From: Streptomyces sp. CBMA291
GTDB taxonomy: Bacteria > Actinomycetota > Actinomycetes > Streptomycetales > Streptomycetaceae
Assembly: GCF_014596525.1 (NCBI RefSeq)
Contig: NZ_MSJP01000040.1
Coordinates: 1 to 64,000 of the forward strand
Direction: 5' to 3'
DNA: 64,000 nucleotides
Shown here: piece by piece, positions 27,093-35,300 of the stretch
Position numbering within the stretch: the stretch's first letter is position 1
How the letters are laid out: each line of letters begins with the position of its first letter
The notes under the pieces: model-generated
What the model saw: the letters and a program-made list of their open reading frames with translations, nothing else
The model's database searches: none
Told to the model about the DNA's origin: nothing
Position numbers and translations under genes: made by a program

Positions 27093-27104
27093 CTGTGGAT
27101 AACC
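27093..27104 (+). promoter_or_regulatory. CTGTGGATAACC motif / DnaA-box-like site
   Basis: Identical to the 12-mer at 22108, containing TTATCCACA on the minus strand (27094-27102). It lies 19 bp from operator site 2 and 19 bp before the paaH-like start codon. Confidence 0.45.
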
Positions 27105-27123
27105 CATCGGGGAGGATCACCCT

Positions 27124-28815
27124 ATGAGCGCCAACGTGACCGGCAGGGGGAGCGCGGACGTGACCGATCAGGGGAGCGCCGACGTGGCCGACGGGGGAAG
27201 CGACGGCGCGGCCGACCGGGGAAGCGGCGGTGGGACCGGCCGGGAGGGCGGCGAGGTGACCGTGACCGGGGGCGCGTCCGCCGCCGTGGCGCGGAGCCGT
27301 GCCGTCGCCGTCGTCGGCACCGGCACCATGGGCCAGGGAATCGCCCAGGTCGCCCTGGTCGCCGGGCACCCCGTGCGCCTCTACGACAGCGCTCCCGGCC
27401 GTGCCGAGGAGGCCGCGAAGGCCCTCGCCGTCCGGCTGGACCGGCTCGTCGCGAAGGGGCGCATGGACGCCACCGCGCGCGAGGAGGCGCTGGGACGGCT
27501 GCACCCGGCCCGGGACCTCGCGGAACTCGCCGACGCGGCCCTCGTCGTCGAGGCGGTCGTCGAACTGCTCCCCGTCAAGCAACGGCTCTTCGCCGACCTG
27601 GAGGAGGTCGTCGCCGACGACACCGTCCTCGCCACCAACACCTCCTCCCTCTCCGTCACCGCCGTCGCGGGGGGTCTGCGCCTTCCGGGCCGGTTCGTCG
27701 GACTGCACTTCTTCAACCCGGCGCCGCTGCTCCCGCTGGTCGAGGTCGTCAGCGGCTTCGCCACCGATCCGGACGTGGCCACGCGCGCGTACGCCACGGT
27801 GAAGGGCTGGGGCAAGACCCCGGTGCGCTGCGCCGACACCCCCGGGTTCATCGTCAACCGGATCGCCCGCCCCTTCTACGCGGAGGCGCTGCGGGTGTTC
27901 GAGGAGGGCGCCGCCGACCCGGCCACCATCGACGCGGCCCTGCGCGAGTCCGGCGGATTCCGGATGGGTCCCTTCGAACTGACCGATCTGATCGGCCAGG
28001 ACGTCAACGAGGCCGTCACCCGCTCCGTCTGGGAGTCCTTCTACCAGGACCCCAAGTTCACGCCCTCGCTCGCGCAGCGCCGCCTCGTGGAGTCCGGGCG
28101 CCTCGGCCGCAAGACGGGCCGGGGCTGGTTCTCGTACGCGGAGGGCACCGAGCCGCCCGCCCCGCACACGGCGCCGCTCGCGGAGGCGCCGAAGCGGATC
28201 GCGGTCCGGGGCGATCTCGGCCCCGCCGAGCCCCTGGTGGGGCTCTTCGAGGCGGCCGGGATCCAGGTCCGGCGCAAGGGCGGCAACGGGTACGTGCTGC
28301 TGCCCGGCGGTGGTCGGCTCTGCCTCGCCGACGGTGAGACCTCCTTCGAGTACGACACCGACGAGATCGTCTACTTCGACCTCGCGCTGGACTACGCGCG
28401 CGCGACCCGGATCGTCCTCTCGACCCGGGAAGGGACCTCGGAGGAGACGCTCGCCGAGGCGGTCGGGCTCTTCCAGGCCGTCGGCAAGCGGGTCTCCGTG
28501 ATCGGCGACGTGCCCGGCATGATCGTGGCCCGTACGGTCGCCATGCTGGCCGATCTCGCGGCCGACGCCGTGGACCGGGGCGTGGCCACCGCCGAGGACG
28601 TGGACACCGCCATGCGCCTGGGCGTCAACTACCCGGCGGGACCGCTCGAATGGGCCGCGAAGCTGGGCCACGCGCGCGTACGGGAGCTTCTCGACGCGCT
28701 GCACGAGCGCTACCCCACGGGCCGGTACGCGCCCAGCCTGGCCACCGCGCGCCGGGCGTACGCCGATGCCACCGATGACGCCGAGACCGCGGAAGACGCG
28801 CAGGAGCCCCGATGA
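27124..28815 (+). CDS. paaH: 3-hydroxyacyl-CoA dehydrogenase (PaaH-like)
   Basis: A 563-residue NAD-dependent dehydrogenase expected to oxidise 3-hydroxyadipyl-CoA in the late phenylacetate pathway. After a 55-residue Gly/Asp/Ser repeat tail (ADVTDQGS, ADVADGGS, GAADRGS), the Rossmann motif VVGTGTMGQGIAQVAL starts near residue 63. ATNTSSLSVT, GLHFFNPAPLLPLVEVV and DTPGFIVNRIARPFYAEA follow. A second partial C-terminal domain (about 445-540, SVIGDVPGMIVARTVAML...NYPAGPLEWA) matches the two-domain PaaH form. ATG 27124 lies within GGGGAGGATCACCCT context. Whether the tail is translated is uncertain. Confidence 0.92.
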   Translation: MSANVTGRGSADVTDQGSADVADGGSDGAADRGSGGGTGREGGEVTVTGGASAAVARSRAVAVVGTGTMGQGIAQVALVAGHPVRLYDSAPGRAEEAAKALAVRLDRLVAKGRMDATAREEALGRLHPARDLAELADAALVVEAVVELLPVKQRLFADLEEVVADDTVLATNTSSLSVTAVAGGLRLPGRFVGLHFFNPAPLLPLVEVVSGFATDPDVATRAYATVKGWGKTPVRCADTPGFIVNRIARPFYAEALRVFEEGAADPATIDAALRESGGFRMGPFELTDLIGQDVNEAVTRSVWESFYQDPKFTPSLAQRRLVESGRLGRKTGRGWFSYAEGTEPPAPHTAPLAEAPKRIAVRGDLGPAEPLVGLFEAAGIQVRRKGGNGYVLLPGGGRLCLADGETSFEYDTDEIVYFDLALDYARATRIVLSTREGTSEETLAEAVGLFQAVGKRVSVIGDVPGMIVARTVAMLADLAADAVDRGVATAEDVDTAMRLGVNYPAGPLEWAAKLGHARVRELLDALHERYPTGRYAPSLATARRAYADATDDAETAEDAQEPR

Positions 28816-29405
28816 CGACCGCCAAGCGCGATACGTACACCCCCGAGACGCTGCTCTCGGTCGCCGTCCGGGTCTTCAACGACCGCGGCTACGACGGCAC
28901 TTCCATGGAGCACCTGTCCAAGGCGGCGGGCATCTCCAAGTCGTCGATCTACCACCATGTCTCCGGCAAGGAGGAGCTGCTGCGGAGGGCCGTCAGCCGG
29001 GCGCTCGACGGGCTCTTCGCGATCCTCGACGAGCCGGAGGCGGGGCGCGGGCGGGCGGTCGAGCGGGTCGAGTACGTCACGCGCCGCACGGTCGAGGTGC
29101 TGATAGCGGAACTGCCCTATGTGACGCTGCTGCTCCGGGTGCGGGGCAACACGGGCACCGAGCGGTGGGCGATGGAGCGGCGGCGCGAGTTCGACCAGAA
29201 GGTGGCCGAACTCCTGCGGTCCGCCGCCGAGGAGGGCGACCTCCGGGCCGATGTGGACATCCGGCTCGCGACCCGGCTCCTCTTCGGCATGATCAACTCC
29301 CTGGTGGAGTGGTACCGGCCGCACCCGGACGCCTCGGCGGACCGCGAGCAGCTCGCCGAGACCGTCGCACGCCTGGCCTTCGACGGGCTCAGGGCGGCCC
29401 GCTGA
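28812..29405 (+). CDS. paaR: TetR-family transcriptional regulator (PaaR-like)
   Basis: A 197-residue TetR repressor. The N-terminal helix-turn-helix is in residues 14-60 (LLSVAVRVFNDRGYDGTSMEHLSKAAGISKSSIYHHVSGKEELL). The C-terminal ligand domain is helical. ATG 28812 overlaps the paaH stop by 4 bp. The gene is coupled to paaH, and its predicted operators lie at 22046, 27056 and 30336. Family knowledge suggests phenylacetyl-CoA as inducer; this is inference from context. Confidence 0.9.
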   Translation: MTTAKRDTYTPETLLSVAVRVFNDRGYDGTSMEHLSKAAGISKSSIYHHVSGKEELLRRAVSRALDGLFAILDEPEAGRGRAVERVEYVTRRTVEVLIAELPYVTLLLRVRGNTGTERWAMERRREFDQKVAELLRSAAEEGDLRADVDIRLATRLLFGMINSLVEWYRPHPDASADREQLAETVARLAFDGLRAAR

Positions 29406-29553
29406 GGCGGCACCGGGCGGGGTCCTGGGAGGGTTCCCGTCAGGTCCCGAAGAGGGGCCCCGTCACGTCCTGGGAGGGGTATCCCGTCAGGCCCTGAAGG
29501 GAGTCCCCGTCGGGACCCGAAGCGGGCTGCCGGGGGCTCCTGGAGCCGGGGCC
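29406..29553. repeat. Diverged tandem repeat between paaR and lrp-type gene
   Basis: About three degenerate copies, roughly 46 bp each, of a unit with CCTGGGAGGG, CCCGTCAGG and CCCGAAG or CCTGAAG blocks. The region lies between convergent gene ends. No clean terminator hairpin is seen, though parts of the repeat can fold. Confidence 0.6.
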
Positions 29554-30234
29554 TCACACCCCCGGGTCGGCGTTCAGGTCCGTCTCCTCGAAGACCAGCA
29601 ACGTGCGCGTGGACAGCACCTCCGGGATCGACTGGAGCCGGGTGAGCACCAGCTCGCGCAGTGACCGGTTGTCCGGGGTGTGCACCAGGAGCAGTACGTC
29701 GAAGTCCCCGCTGACCAGCGCGATGTGGGAGGCTCCCGGCAGTGCTCTGAGCCGTTCGCGGACCGTGCGCCAGGAGTTCTGGACGATCTTGAGCGTGATG
29801 TAGGCGGAGGCGCCGTGCCCCGCCCGCTCGTGGTTGACGCGGGCGCTGAAGCCCCGGATCACCCCGTCGTCCATGAGCCGGTTGATGCGCGCGTACGCGT
29901 TGGCCCGCGAGATGTGCACCCGCTCGGCCACCGAGCGCACCGAGGCCCGTCCGTCCGTCTGGAGCAGCCGCAGGATGTCGCGGTCGATCGCGTCGAGCGG
30001 GCGGGCCGGAAGCACCTCGGGGAACATCCCGGACGGGGCGCTCAGCTCCTCCCCCGGAGCCTCGCCCTCACCCATGACGCCGCCCAGGTCCTCTCCGACG
30101 GCCTCCCTGAGGCCCTCGCCGACGACCCCGCCGACGCCCTCCCCGACAGCCTTTCCGATGCCTCCGCCGACGCCGTCACCCGTACCGCCCCCCGGATCCC
30201 CGCCCCGATCGACGGCCATTTGTTCATCCGCCAT
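29554..30234 (-). CDS. bkdR: Lrp/AsnC-family regulator (BkdR-like) with Gly-rich N-terminal extension
   Basis: 226 residues. Residues about 78-226 are a standard Lrp/AsnC regulator: LDAIDRDILRLLQTDGRASVRSVAERVHISRANAYARINRLMDDGVIRGF (helix-turn-helix) and a C-terminal RAM ligand domain. The first 75 residues are an unusual Gly/Glu/Val repeat (VGEGVGGVVGEGLREAVGED). The start ATG 30234 has GGCGGGGGGAC upstream. It diverges from the 2-oxoacid dehydrogenase operon, and in streptomycetes an Lrp-type BkdR represses the adjacent bkd genes. A later start, close to the HTH, cannot be excluded. Confidence 0.87.
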   Translation of the reverse strand: MADEQMAVDRGGDPGGGTGDGVGGGIGKAVGEGVGGVVGEGLREAVGEDLGGVMGEGEAPGEELSAPSGMFPEVLPARPLDAIDRDILRLLQTDGRASVRSVAERVHISRANAYARINRLMDDGVIRGFSARVNHERAGHGASAYITLKIVQNSWRTVRERLRALPGASHIALVSGDFDVLLLVHTPDNRSLRELVLTRLQSIPEVLSTRTLLVFEETDLNADPGV

Positions 30235-30278
30235 GTCCCCCCGCCTCTCTCCGGTGGACGACCTGTACACATCCCAGG

Positions 30279-30301
30279 CTGTGGAGAACCGTTTGTCCAC
30301 A
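30279..30301. promoter_or_regulatory. Inverted pair of DnaA-box-like sites in the bkd promoter
   Basis: CTGTGGAGAACC at 30279-30290 (minus-strand TTCTCCACA) faces a perfect TTGTCCACA at 30293-30301 on the plus strand. They form an inverted repeat with CTGTGGA/TCCACAG arms. It may bind DnaA or another regulator. Confidence 0.45.
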
Positions 30302-30335
30302 GGCTGAAGGTGCCTGTAGCCAAAATGCCTCCACG

Positions 30336-30353
30336 ACCGAACAATCGGTAGGT
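30336..30353. promoter_or_regulatory. TetR-type operator upstream of bkd operon (site 3)
   Basis: ACCGAACAATCGGTAGGT, two mismatches to the reverse complement of site 1. It lies between the Lrp-type regulator start (30234) and the E1-alpha start (30421), suggesting that the same TetR protein also controls this operon. Confidence 0.65.
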
Positions 30354-30420
30354 GAGGCGCGCCACACCCGCGCCACCCGCCTTCGGGTCTTATGCCCGCT
30401 CCCACGAGGAGGTGGACTCG

Positions 30421-31578
30421 TTGCAACAGCGCAGTTCGACAGTCCAAGAGCCGCCCGGTGCCGTCCCGTCCCACCGACCCGTCCCGCCGCCCGCCTGGCA
30501 GCCCCGTACCGACCCCGCACCCCTGCTGCCCGAAACCGAGCCGCTGCGCGTGCTCGGCACCGACGCCGTGGCCGACGCCGACCCCGCGCTGCTGCTCCGG
30601 CTCTACGCGGAGCTGGTCCGCGGCCGCCGGTACAACGCCCAGGCCACCGCCCTCACCAAGCAGGGCAGGCTCGCCGTCTACCCGTCCACCACCGGGCAGG
30701 AGGCGTGCGAGATCGCCGCCGCGCTCGCCCTGGAGGACCGGGACTGGCTCTTCCCCTCCTACCGCGACACGCTCGCGGCCGTCGCCCGGGGCCTCGACCC
30801 CGTCCAGGCGCTGACCCTGCTGCGCGGCGACTGGCACACCGGCTACGACCCGCACGAGTACCGCGTCGCACCGCTCTGCACCCCGCTGGCGACCCAGCTC
30901 CCGCACGCGGTGGGCCTGGCCCACGCCGCCCGGCTCAAGGGCGACGACGTGGTCGCCCTCGCCATGGTCGGCGACGGCGGCACCAGCGAGGGCGACTTCC
31001 ACGAGGCGCTGAACTTCGCGGCCGTCTGGCAGGCACCCGTGGTCTTCCTCGTACAGAACAACGGCTTCGCGATCTCCGTACCGCTGGCCAAGCAGACCGC
31101 CGCCCCCACCCTCGCCCACAAGGCCGTGGGATACGGGATGCCCGGCCGGCTCGTCGACGGCAACGACGCGGTCGCCGTCCACCAGGTGCTCACCGAGGCC
31201 GTCACCCGCGCCCGGCGCGGCGGCGGACCGACCCTGGTCGAGGCCGTCACCTACCGGATCGACGCCCACACCAACGCCGACGACGCCACCCGCTACCGCG
31301 CGCCCGGCGAGGTCGAGGCCTGGCGTGCCCACGACCCGATCCTGCTGCTCGAACGGGACCTCACCGCGCGCGGTCTGCTCGACGAGGACGGCAGGCGCGC
31401 GGCGGCCGAAGCCGCCGAGACGATGGCGGCCGAGCTGCGCGAACGGATGAACGCCGACCCGGTGCTCGACCCGATGGACCTCTTCTCCCATGTGTACGCG
31501 GAGCAGACGGCGCAGCTGCGCGAACAGGCGGCGCAGCTGCGCGCCGAGCTCGAAGCCGAGGGCGAGGGAGAGGCGTGA
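30421..31578 (+). CDS. bkdA: 2-oxoacid (branched-chain) dehydrogenase E1 alpha subunit
   Basis: A 385-residue thiamine-diphosphate-dependent E1 alpha subunit that decarboxylates branched-chain 2-oxoacids from Val, Leu and Ile. ThDP-binding motif: GDGGTSEGDFHEALNFAAVWQAPVVFLVQNN. Phosphorylation-loop-like region YRIDAHTNADDATRYR. A rare TTG at 30421 is chosen because GAGGAGGTGG lies 8 nt upstream and the resulting N-terminus is family-like. A GTG at 30412 overlaps that ribosome site, and 30352 lies inside the operator. First gene of a coupled E1 alpha-E1 beta-E2 operon; no E3 gene is present, so a shared lipoamide dehydrogenase elsewhere is expected. Confidence 0.92.
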   Translation: MQQRSSTVQEPPGAVPSHRPVPPPAWQPRTDPAPLLPETEPLRVLGTDAVADADPALLLRLYAELVRGRRYNAQATALTKQGRLAVYPSTTGQEACEIAAALALEDRDWLFPSYRDTLAAVARGLDPVQALTLLRGDWHTGYDPHEYRVAPLCTPLATQLPHAVGLAHAARLKGDDVVALAMVGDGGTSEGDFHEALNFAAVWQAPVVFLVQNNGFAISVPLAKQTAAPTLAHKAVGYGMPGRLVDGNDAVAVHQVLTEAVTRARRGGGPTLVEAVTYRIDAHTNADDATRYRAPGEVEAWRAHDPILLLERDLTARGLLDEDGRRAAAEAAETMAAELRERMNADPVLDPMDLFSHVYAEQTAQLREQAAQLRAELEAEGEGEA

Positions 31579-32651
31579 TGACGACCGCGACGACCGGTGC
31601 CGCGACGGGCCGGACCGCCGGAGCCGGTGGGGCCGCCGGCGCGGCCGGGCCCGGTGGGCGGCCCAAACCGGCCACCATGGCGCAGGCGCTCCAGCGCGCG
31701 ATGCGCGACGCGATGGCCGAGGACCCGACCGTCCATGTGATGGGCGAGGACGTCGGCACCCTCGGCGGCGTCTTCCGGGTCACCGACGGGCTCGCCAAGG
31801 AGTTCGGCGAGGACCGCTGCACCGACACCCCGCTGGCCGAGGCGGGCATCCTCGGCGCGGCCGTCGGCATGGCCATGTACGGGCTGCGCCCGGTGGTCGA
31901 GATGCAGTTCGACGCGTTCGCCTACCCGGCGTTCGAGCAGCTGATCTCGCATGTGGCGCGGATGCGGAACCGTACGCGCGGCGCGATGCCGATGCCGATC
32001 GTCATCCGTGTCCCGTACGGCGGCGGGATCGGCGGCGTCGAGCACCACAGCGACTCCTCGGAGGCCTACTACACGGCCACTCCGGGGCTCCACGTCGTCA
32101 CCCCGGCCACCGTCGAGGACGCCTACGGGCTGCTGCGCGCGGCCATCGCGTCGGACGACCCGGTGGTCTTCCTGGAGCCCAAGCGGCTCTACTGGTCCAA
32201 GTCCGACTGGTCGCCCGAGGCGCCCGCGCCCGTCGAACCCATCGGCAGGGCCGTCGTCCGCCGCCCCGGTGCCGGGGCCACCCTGATCACCTACGGCCCC
32301 TCCGTGCCGGTCTGCCTTGAGGCGGCCGAGGCGGCGCGGGCCGAGGGCTGGGACCTGGAGGTCGTCGACCTGCGCTCGCTCGTGCCCTTCGACGACGAGA
32401 CCGTCTGCGCCTCGGTACGGCGCACCGGCCGCGCGGTCGTGGTCCACGAGGCGACCGGCTTCGGCGGGCCCGGCGCGGAGATCGCCGCGCGCGTGACCGA
32501 GCGCTGCTTCCACCATCTGGAGGCGCCGGTGCTGCGGGTCACCGGCTTCGACATCCCGTATCCGCCGCCGATGCTGGAGCGGCACCATCTCCCGGGCGTG
32601 GACCGGGTCCTGGACGCGGTCGCGCGGTTGCAGTGGGAGGCGGGAAGCTGA
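31578..32651 (+). CDS. bkdB: 2-oxoacid (branched-chain) dehydrogenase E1 beta subunit
   Basis: A 357-residue E1 beta subunit. Residues 1-30 are Gly/Ala/Thr-rich; the conserved part starts with ATMAQALQRAMRDAMAEDPTVHVMGEDVGTLGGVFRVTDGL. It also has IRVPYGGGIGGVEHHSDSSEAYYTATPGLHVVTP and VVHEATGFGGPGAEIAARVTE. The ATG at 31578 shares its A with the upstream TGA (TGATG). It forms the heterotetramer with the E1 alpha gene product. Confidence 0.95.
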   Translation: MTTATTGAATGRTAGAGGAAGAAGPGGRPKPATMAQALQRAMRDAMAEDPTVHVMGEDVGTLGGVFRVTDGLAKEFGEDRCTDTPLAEAGILGAAVGMAMYGLRPVVEMQFDAFAYPAFEQLISHVARMRNRTRGAMPMPIVIRVPYGGGIGGVEHHSDSSEAYYTATPGLHVVTPATVEDAYGLLRAAIASDDPVVFLEPKRLYWSKSDWSPEAPAPVEPIGRAVVRRPGAGATLITYGPSVPVCLEAAEAARAEGWDLEVVDLRSLVPFDDETVCASVRRTGRAVVVHEATGFGGPGAEIAARVTERCFHHLEAPVLRVTGFDIPYPPPMLERHHLPGVDRVLDAVARLQWEAGS

Positions 32652-34189
32652 TGGCCACGGTCCTTGAGTTCAAGCTGCCCGACCTCGGCGAGGGGCTCAC
32701 CGAGGCGGAGATCGTGCGCTGGCTGGTCGCCGTCGGCGATGTCGTCGCCGTCGATCAGCCGGTCGTCGAGGTCGAGACGGCCAAGGCGATGGTCGAGGTG
32801 CCCTGCCCGTACGGCGGAGTCGTCACCGCCCGCTACGGCGAGGAGGGCACCGAACTGCCCGTCGGCGCCCCGCTCCTGACGGTGGCGGTGGGAGGCGGGG
32901 GGACGACGCCGAATTCAGGCGCGGGTACCGGTGCGGTTGCCGGTGCGGATCCGGCTTTCGGCGCGGGTGCGGGTGCGGGTACGGCTTCGCTTTCCGGTAC
33001 GGGTACGAGTCCGGGCCCGGTGTCGGGTGGCGGCGCGGGCAGTGGTGGGGGGTCCGTCCCGGTCGCCGCTCCCGCGCGGACCGCCGCCGAGACGGCCGTC
33101 TCCTCGGAGTACTCGGGCAATGTGCTCGTCGGCTACGGCACGGCGGGCCCCGCCGCCCGTCGCCGCCGGGTCCGGCCCGAGAATCCGGCCGTGGCGCGGA
33201 CCTCTGCGCGGACCTCGGCGCCGACCGCTCCGGCCACGGCCGCCGCTCCGGTCGCGGTGGCCGTGGCCGGTACCGGGCCGGTGCCGGTCATCTCGCCGCT
33301 CGTACGGAAACTGGCCAGGGACCATGGGCTCGACCTGCGGGAGGTACAGGGCTCCGGGCCCGAGGGGCTGATCCTGCGGGCCGATGTGGAACAGGCCCTC
33401 GCCGCCCCGGCGGCCCCGCCCGCCCCTGCCACGGCTCCGGTCGGCACCCCGGTCGGGGGCGTGGCAGGGGCTCCCGCCGCCGCCTCGGCCGCCGCTCGCG
33501 TCGGCGAGCGGATTCCGCTGCGCGGGGTCCGGGGCGCCGTCGCGGAGAAGCTGTCCCGCAGCCGTACGGAGATCCCCGACGCGACCTGCTGGGTCGACGC
33601 CGACGCGACCGAACTGATGGGTGCGCGGGCGGCGATGAACGCGGCGGGCGGGCCGAAGATCGCGCTGCTCGCGCTGCTCGCCCGGATCTGCGCCCATTCC
33701 CTGGCCCGGTTCCCCGAGCTGAACGCGACCGTGGACACCGCCGCCAGGGAGATCGTCCGGCTTCCGGACGTGCACCTCGGTTTCGCCGCCCAGACTCCGC
33801 GCGGGCTCGTCGTGCCCGTGGTCAGGGACGCGGGTTCCCGTACGGCGGAGTCCCTGACGGCCGAGTTCGCCCGGCTGACCGAGGCCGCCCGGGACTCCGC
33901 GCTGACCCCGGCCGATCTCACCGGGGGCACGTTCACCCTGAACAACTACGGGGTGTTCGGGGTCGACGGATCCACGCCGATCATCAACCACCCGGAGGCG
34001 GCGATGCTCGGCGTCGGCCGGATCATCCCGAAACCCTGGGTGCACCAGGGCGAACTGGCCGTTCGTCAGGTCGTACAGCTCTCGCTCACCTTCGACCACC
34101 GGGTCTGCGACGGCGGCACGGCGGGCGGCTTCCTGCGGTACGTGGCGGACTGCGTCGAACAGCCGGCGGTCCTGCTCCGCACGCTCTGA
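32651..34189 (+). CDS. bkdC: 2-oxoacid dehydrogenase E2 acyltransferase
   Basis: A 512-residue dihydrolipoamide acyltransferase, core of the complex. The N-terminal lipoyl domain has lipoyl-Lys45 in VETAKAM. An Ala/Gly/Thr/Pro-rich linker (about 85-205), a peripheral subunit-binding domain (ISPLVRKLARDHGLDLREVQGSGPEGLILRADV) and the C-terminal catalytic domain follow, with the active site FDHRVCDGGTAGGFL. ATG 32651 overlaps the E1 beta stop by one base. The single lipoyl domain and short linker fit the branched-chain form. Confidence 0.95.
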   Translation: MATVLEFKLPDLGEGLTEAEIVRWLVAVGDVVAVDQPVVEVETAKAMVEVPCPYGGVVTARYGEEGTELPVGAPLLTVAVGGGGTTPNSGAGTGAVAGADPAFGAGAGAGTASLSGTGTSPGPVSGGGAGSGGGSVPVAAPARTAAETAVSSEYSGNVLVGYGTAGPAARRRRVRPENPAVARTSARTSAPTAPATAAAPVAVAVAGTGPVPVISPLVRKLARDHGLDLREVQGSGPEGLILRADVEQALAAPAAPPAPATAPVGTPVGGVAGAPAAASAAARVGERIPLRGVRGAVAEKLSRSRTEIPDATCWVDADATELMGARAAMNAAGGPKIALLALLARICAHSLARFPELNATVDTAAREIVRLPDVHLGFAAQTPRGLVVPVVRDAGSRTAESLTAEFARLTEAARDSALTPADLTGGTFTLNNYGVFGVDGSTPIINHPEAAMLGVGRIIPKPWVHQGELAVRQVVQLSLTFDHRVCDGGTAGGFLRYVADCVEQPAVLLRTL

Positions 34190-34445
34190 CACCCACCGGG
34201 GTGACACCCGCCGGGGCTCGGGGCGGGCCCCGGCCTGGACCAGGAACGGCCCGGACCAGGAACGGGCTGAAGCGCGGCGGGTCGGGGCTTGGGACTCGGG
34301 GCTGGCGGCTCCCAGCCCCGGACGGTCCCCGGCCCCGGCCCCTGCCCCGGCCCCCAGTCCCGCCCTCTCCCGGCCGGGCCCCGCCTCGTCTCTCTGGGTG
34401 GGACGGGGCGGCCGTCCGACGGGCGCGGCGGCCCATACTGCTCGG

Positions 34446-35300
34446 GTGACCACCGCACATGATGTCGTCGTGCTCGCCGGAGGGGCCGCCCGGCGTCTCG
34501 GCGGTTCCGACAAGCCCGGGGTACGGGTCGGGGGGCGGACCCTGCTCGACCGGGTCCTCTCGGCCTGCCCCGACGCGGGCCGGGCCGTGGTCGTCGGGGA
34601 ACCGCGCCCGACGGTCCGCCCCGTCCGCTGGACCAGGGAGGAGCCGCCCGGCGGCGGCCCGACGGCCGCCCTCGGGGCCGGAGTCCGCGAGTCGGACGCC
34701 CCCGTTCTCCTCGTTCTCTCCGCTGACCTGCCGTTCCTCGACGACGGCACCGTACGGCGCCTCCTGACCGCGCTCGACGAGAGCCCCGAGGCCGAGGTCG
34801 CGCTGCTGACCGACGCCGGAGGGCGGGACCAGCCACTCGTCGCCGCGTACCGGGCCGGGCCGTTGCGCCGCGCTCTCGACGGACTCGCGCGGGACCACGG
34901 CGGTCTCGCCCACCTGCCGCTGCGTCACCTCACGGCGGTACTGCGCCCGGTCAGGGTCGCCGGGGACCCCCTGGCCTCCTTCGACTGCGACACCTGGGAG
35001 GACATCGCCACGGCCCGCGCGCGGATCAGGGAGCATGGGACCGTGTTGGACGAATGGATCACCGCAGTCAAGGACGAACTGGGCATCGACCTGGACGTCG
35101 ACACCGGCCTCCTGCTGGACCTGGCCCGCGACGCCGCCCACGGGGTGGCGCGTCCCGCCGCGCCCCTGACCACCTTCCTGGTCGGATACGCGGCGGCGCG
35201 CGCGGGTGCCGACGGCGGACCGGAAGCGGTCGCCGAGGCCGCCCGCAAGGCCGCCGCGCTGGCCCAGCGCTGGGCAGCCGAGCAGGACGAGGCCGGATGA
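34446..35300 (+). CDS. mobA: Molybdenum cofactor guanylyltransferase MobA fused to DUF6457
   Basis: A 284-residue protein. Residues 1-195 are MobA-like: VVLAGGAARRLGGSDKPGVRVGGRTLL (GTP-binding signature), LVLSADLPFL (metal Asp) and RDQPLVAAYR. This domain links GMP to molybdopterin. Residues about 200-284 form a helical DUF6457 domain (LDEWITAVKDELGIDLDVDTGLLLDLARDAAHGVARPAAPLTTFLVGY). GTG 34446 gives the family-like start; an upstream in-frame ATG at 34398 is less likely. The gene overlaps moeA by 4 bp. Confidence 0.9.
   Translation: MTTAHDVVVLAGGAARRLGGSDKPGVRVGGRTLLDRVLSACPDAGRAVVVGEPRPTVRPVRWTREEPPGGGPTAALGAGVRESDAPVLLVLSADLPFLDDGTVRRLLTALDESPEAEVALLTDAGGRDQPLVAAYRAGPLRRALDGLARDHGGLAHLPLRHLTAVLRPVRVAGDPLASFDCDTWEDIATARARIREHGTVLDEWITAVKDELGIDLDVDTGLLLDLARDAAHGVARPAAPLTTFLVGYAAARAGADGGPEAVAEAARKAAALAQRWAAEQDEAG

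Noticed and set aside
30352..30420. Longer E1 alpha start at GTG 30352
   Set aside because: It falls inside the TetR operator and lacks a ribosome site; TTG 30421 has an excellent one.
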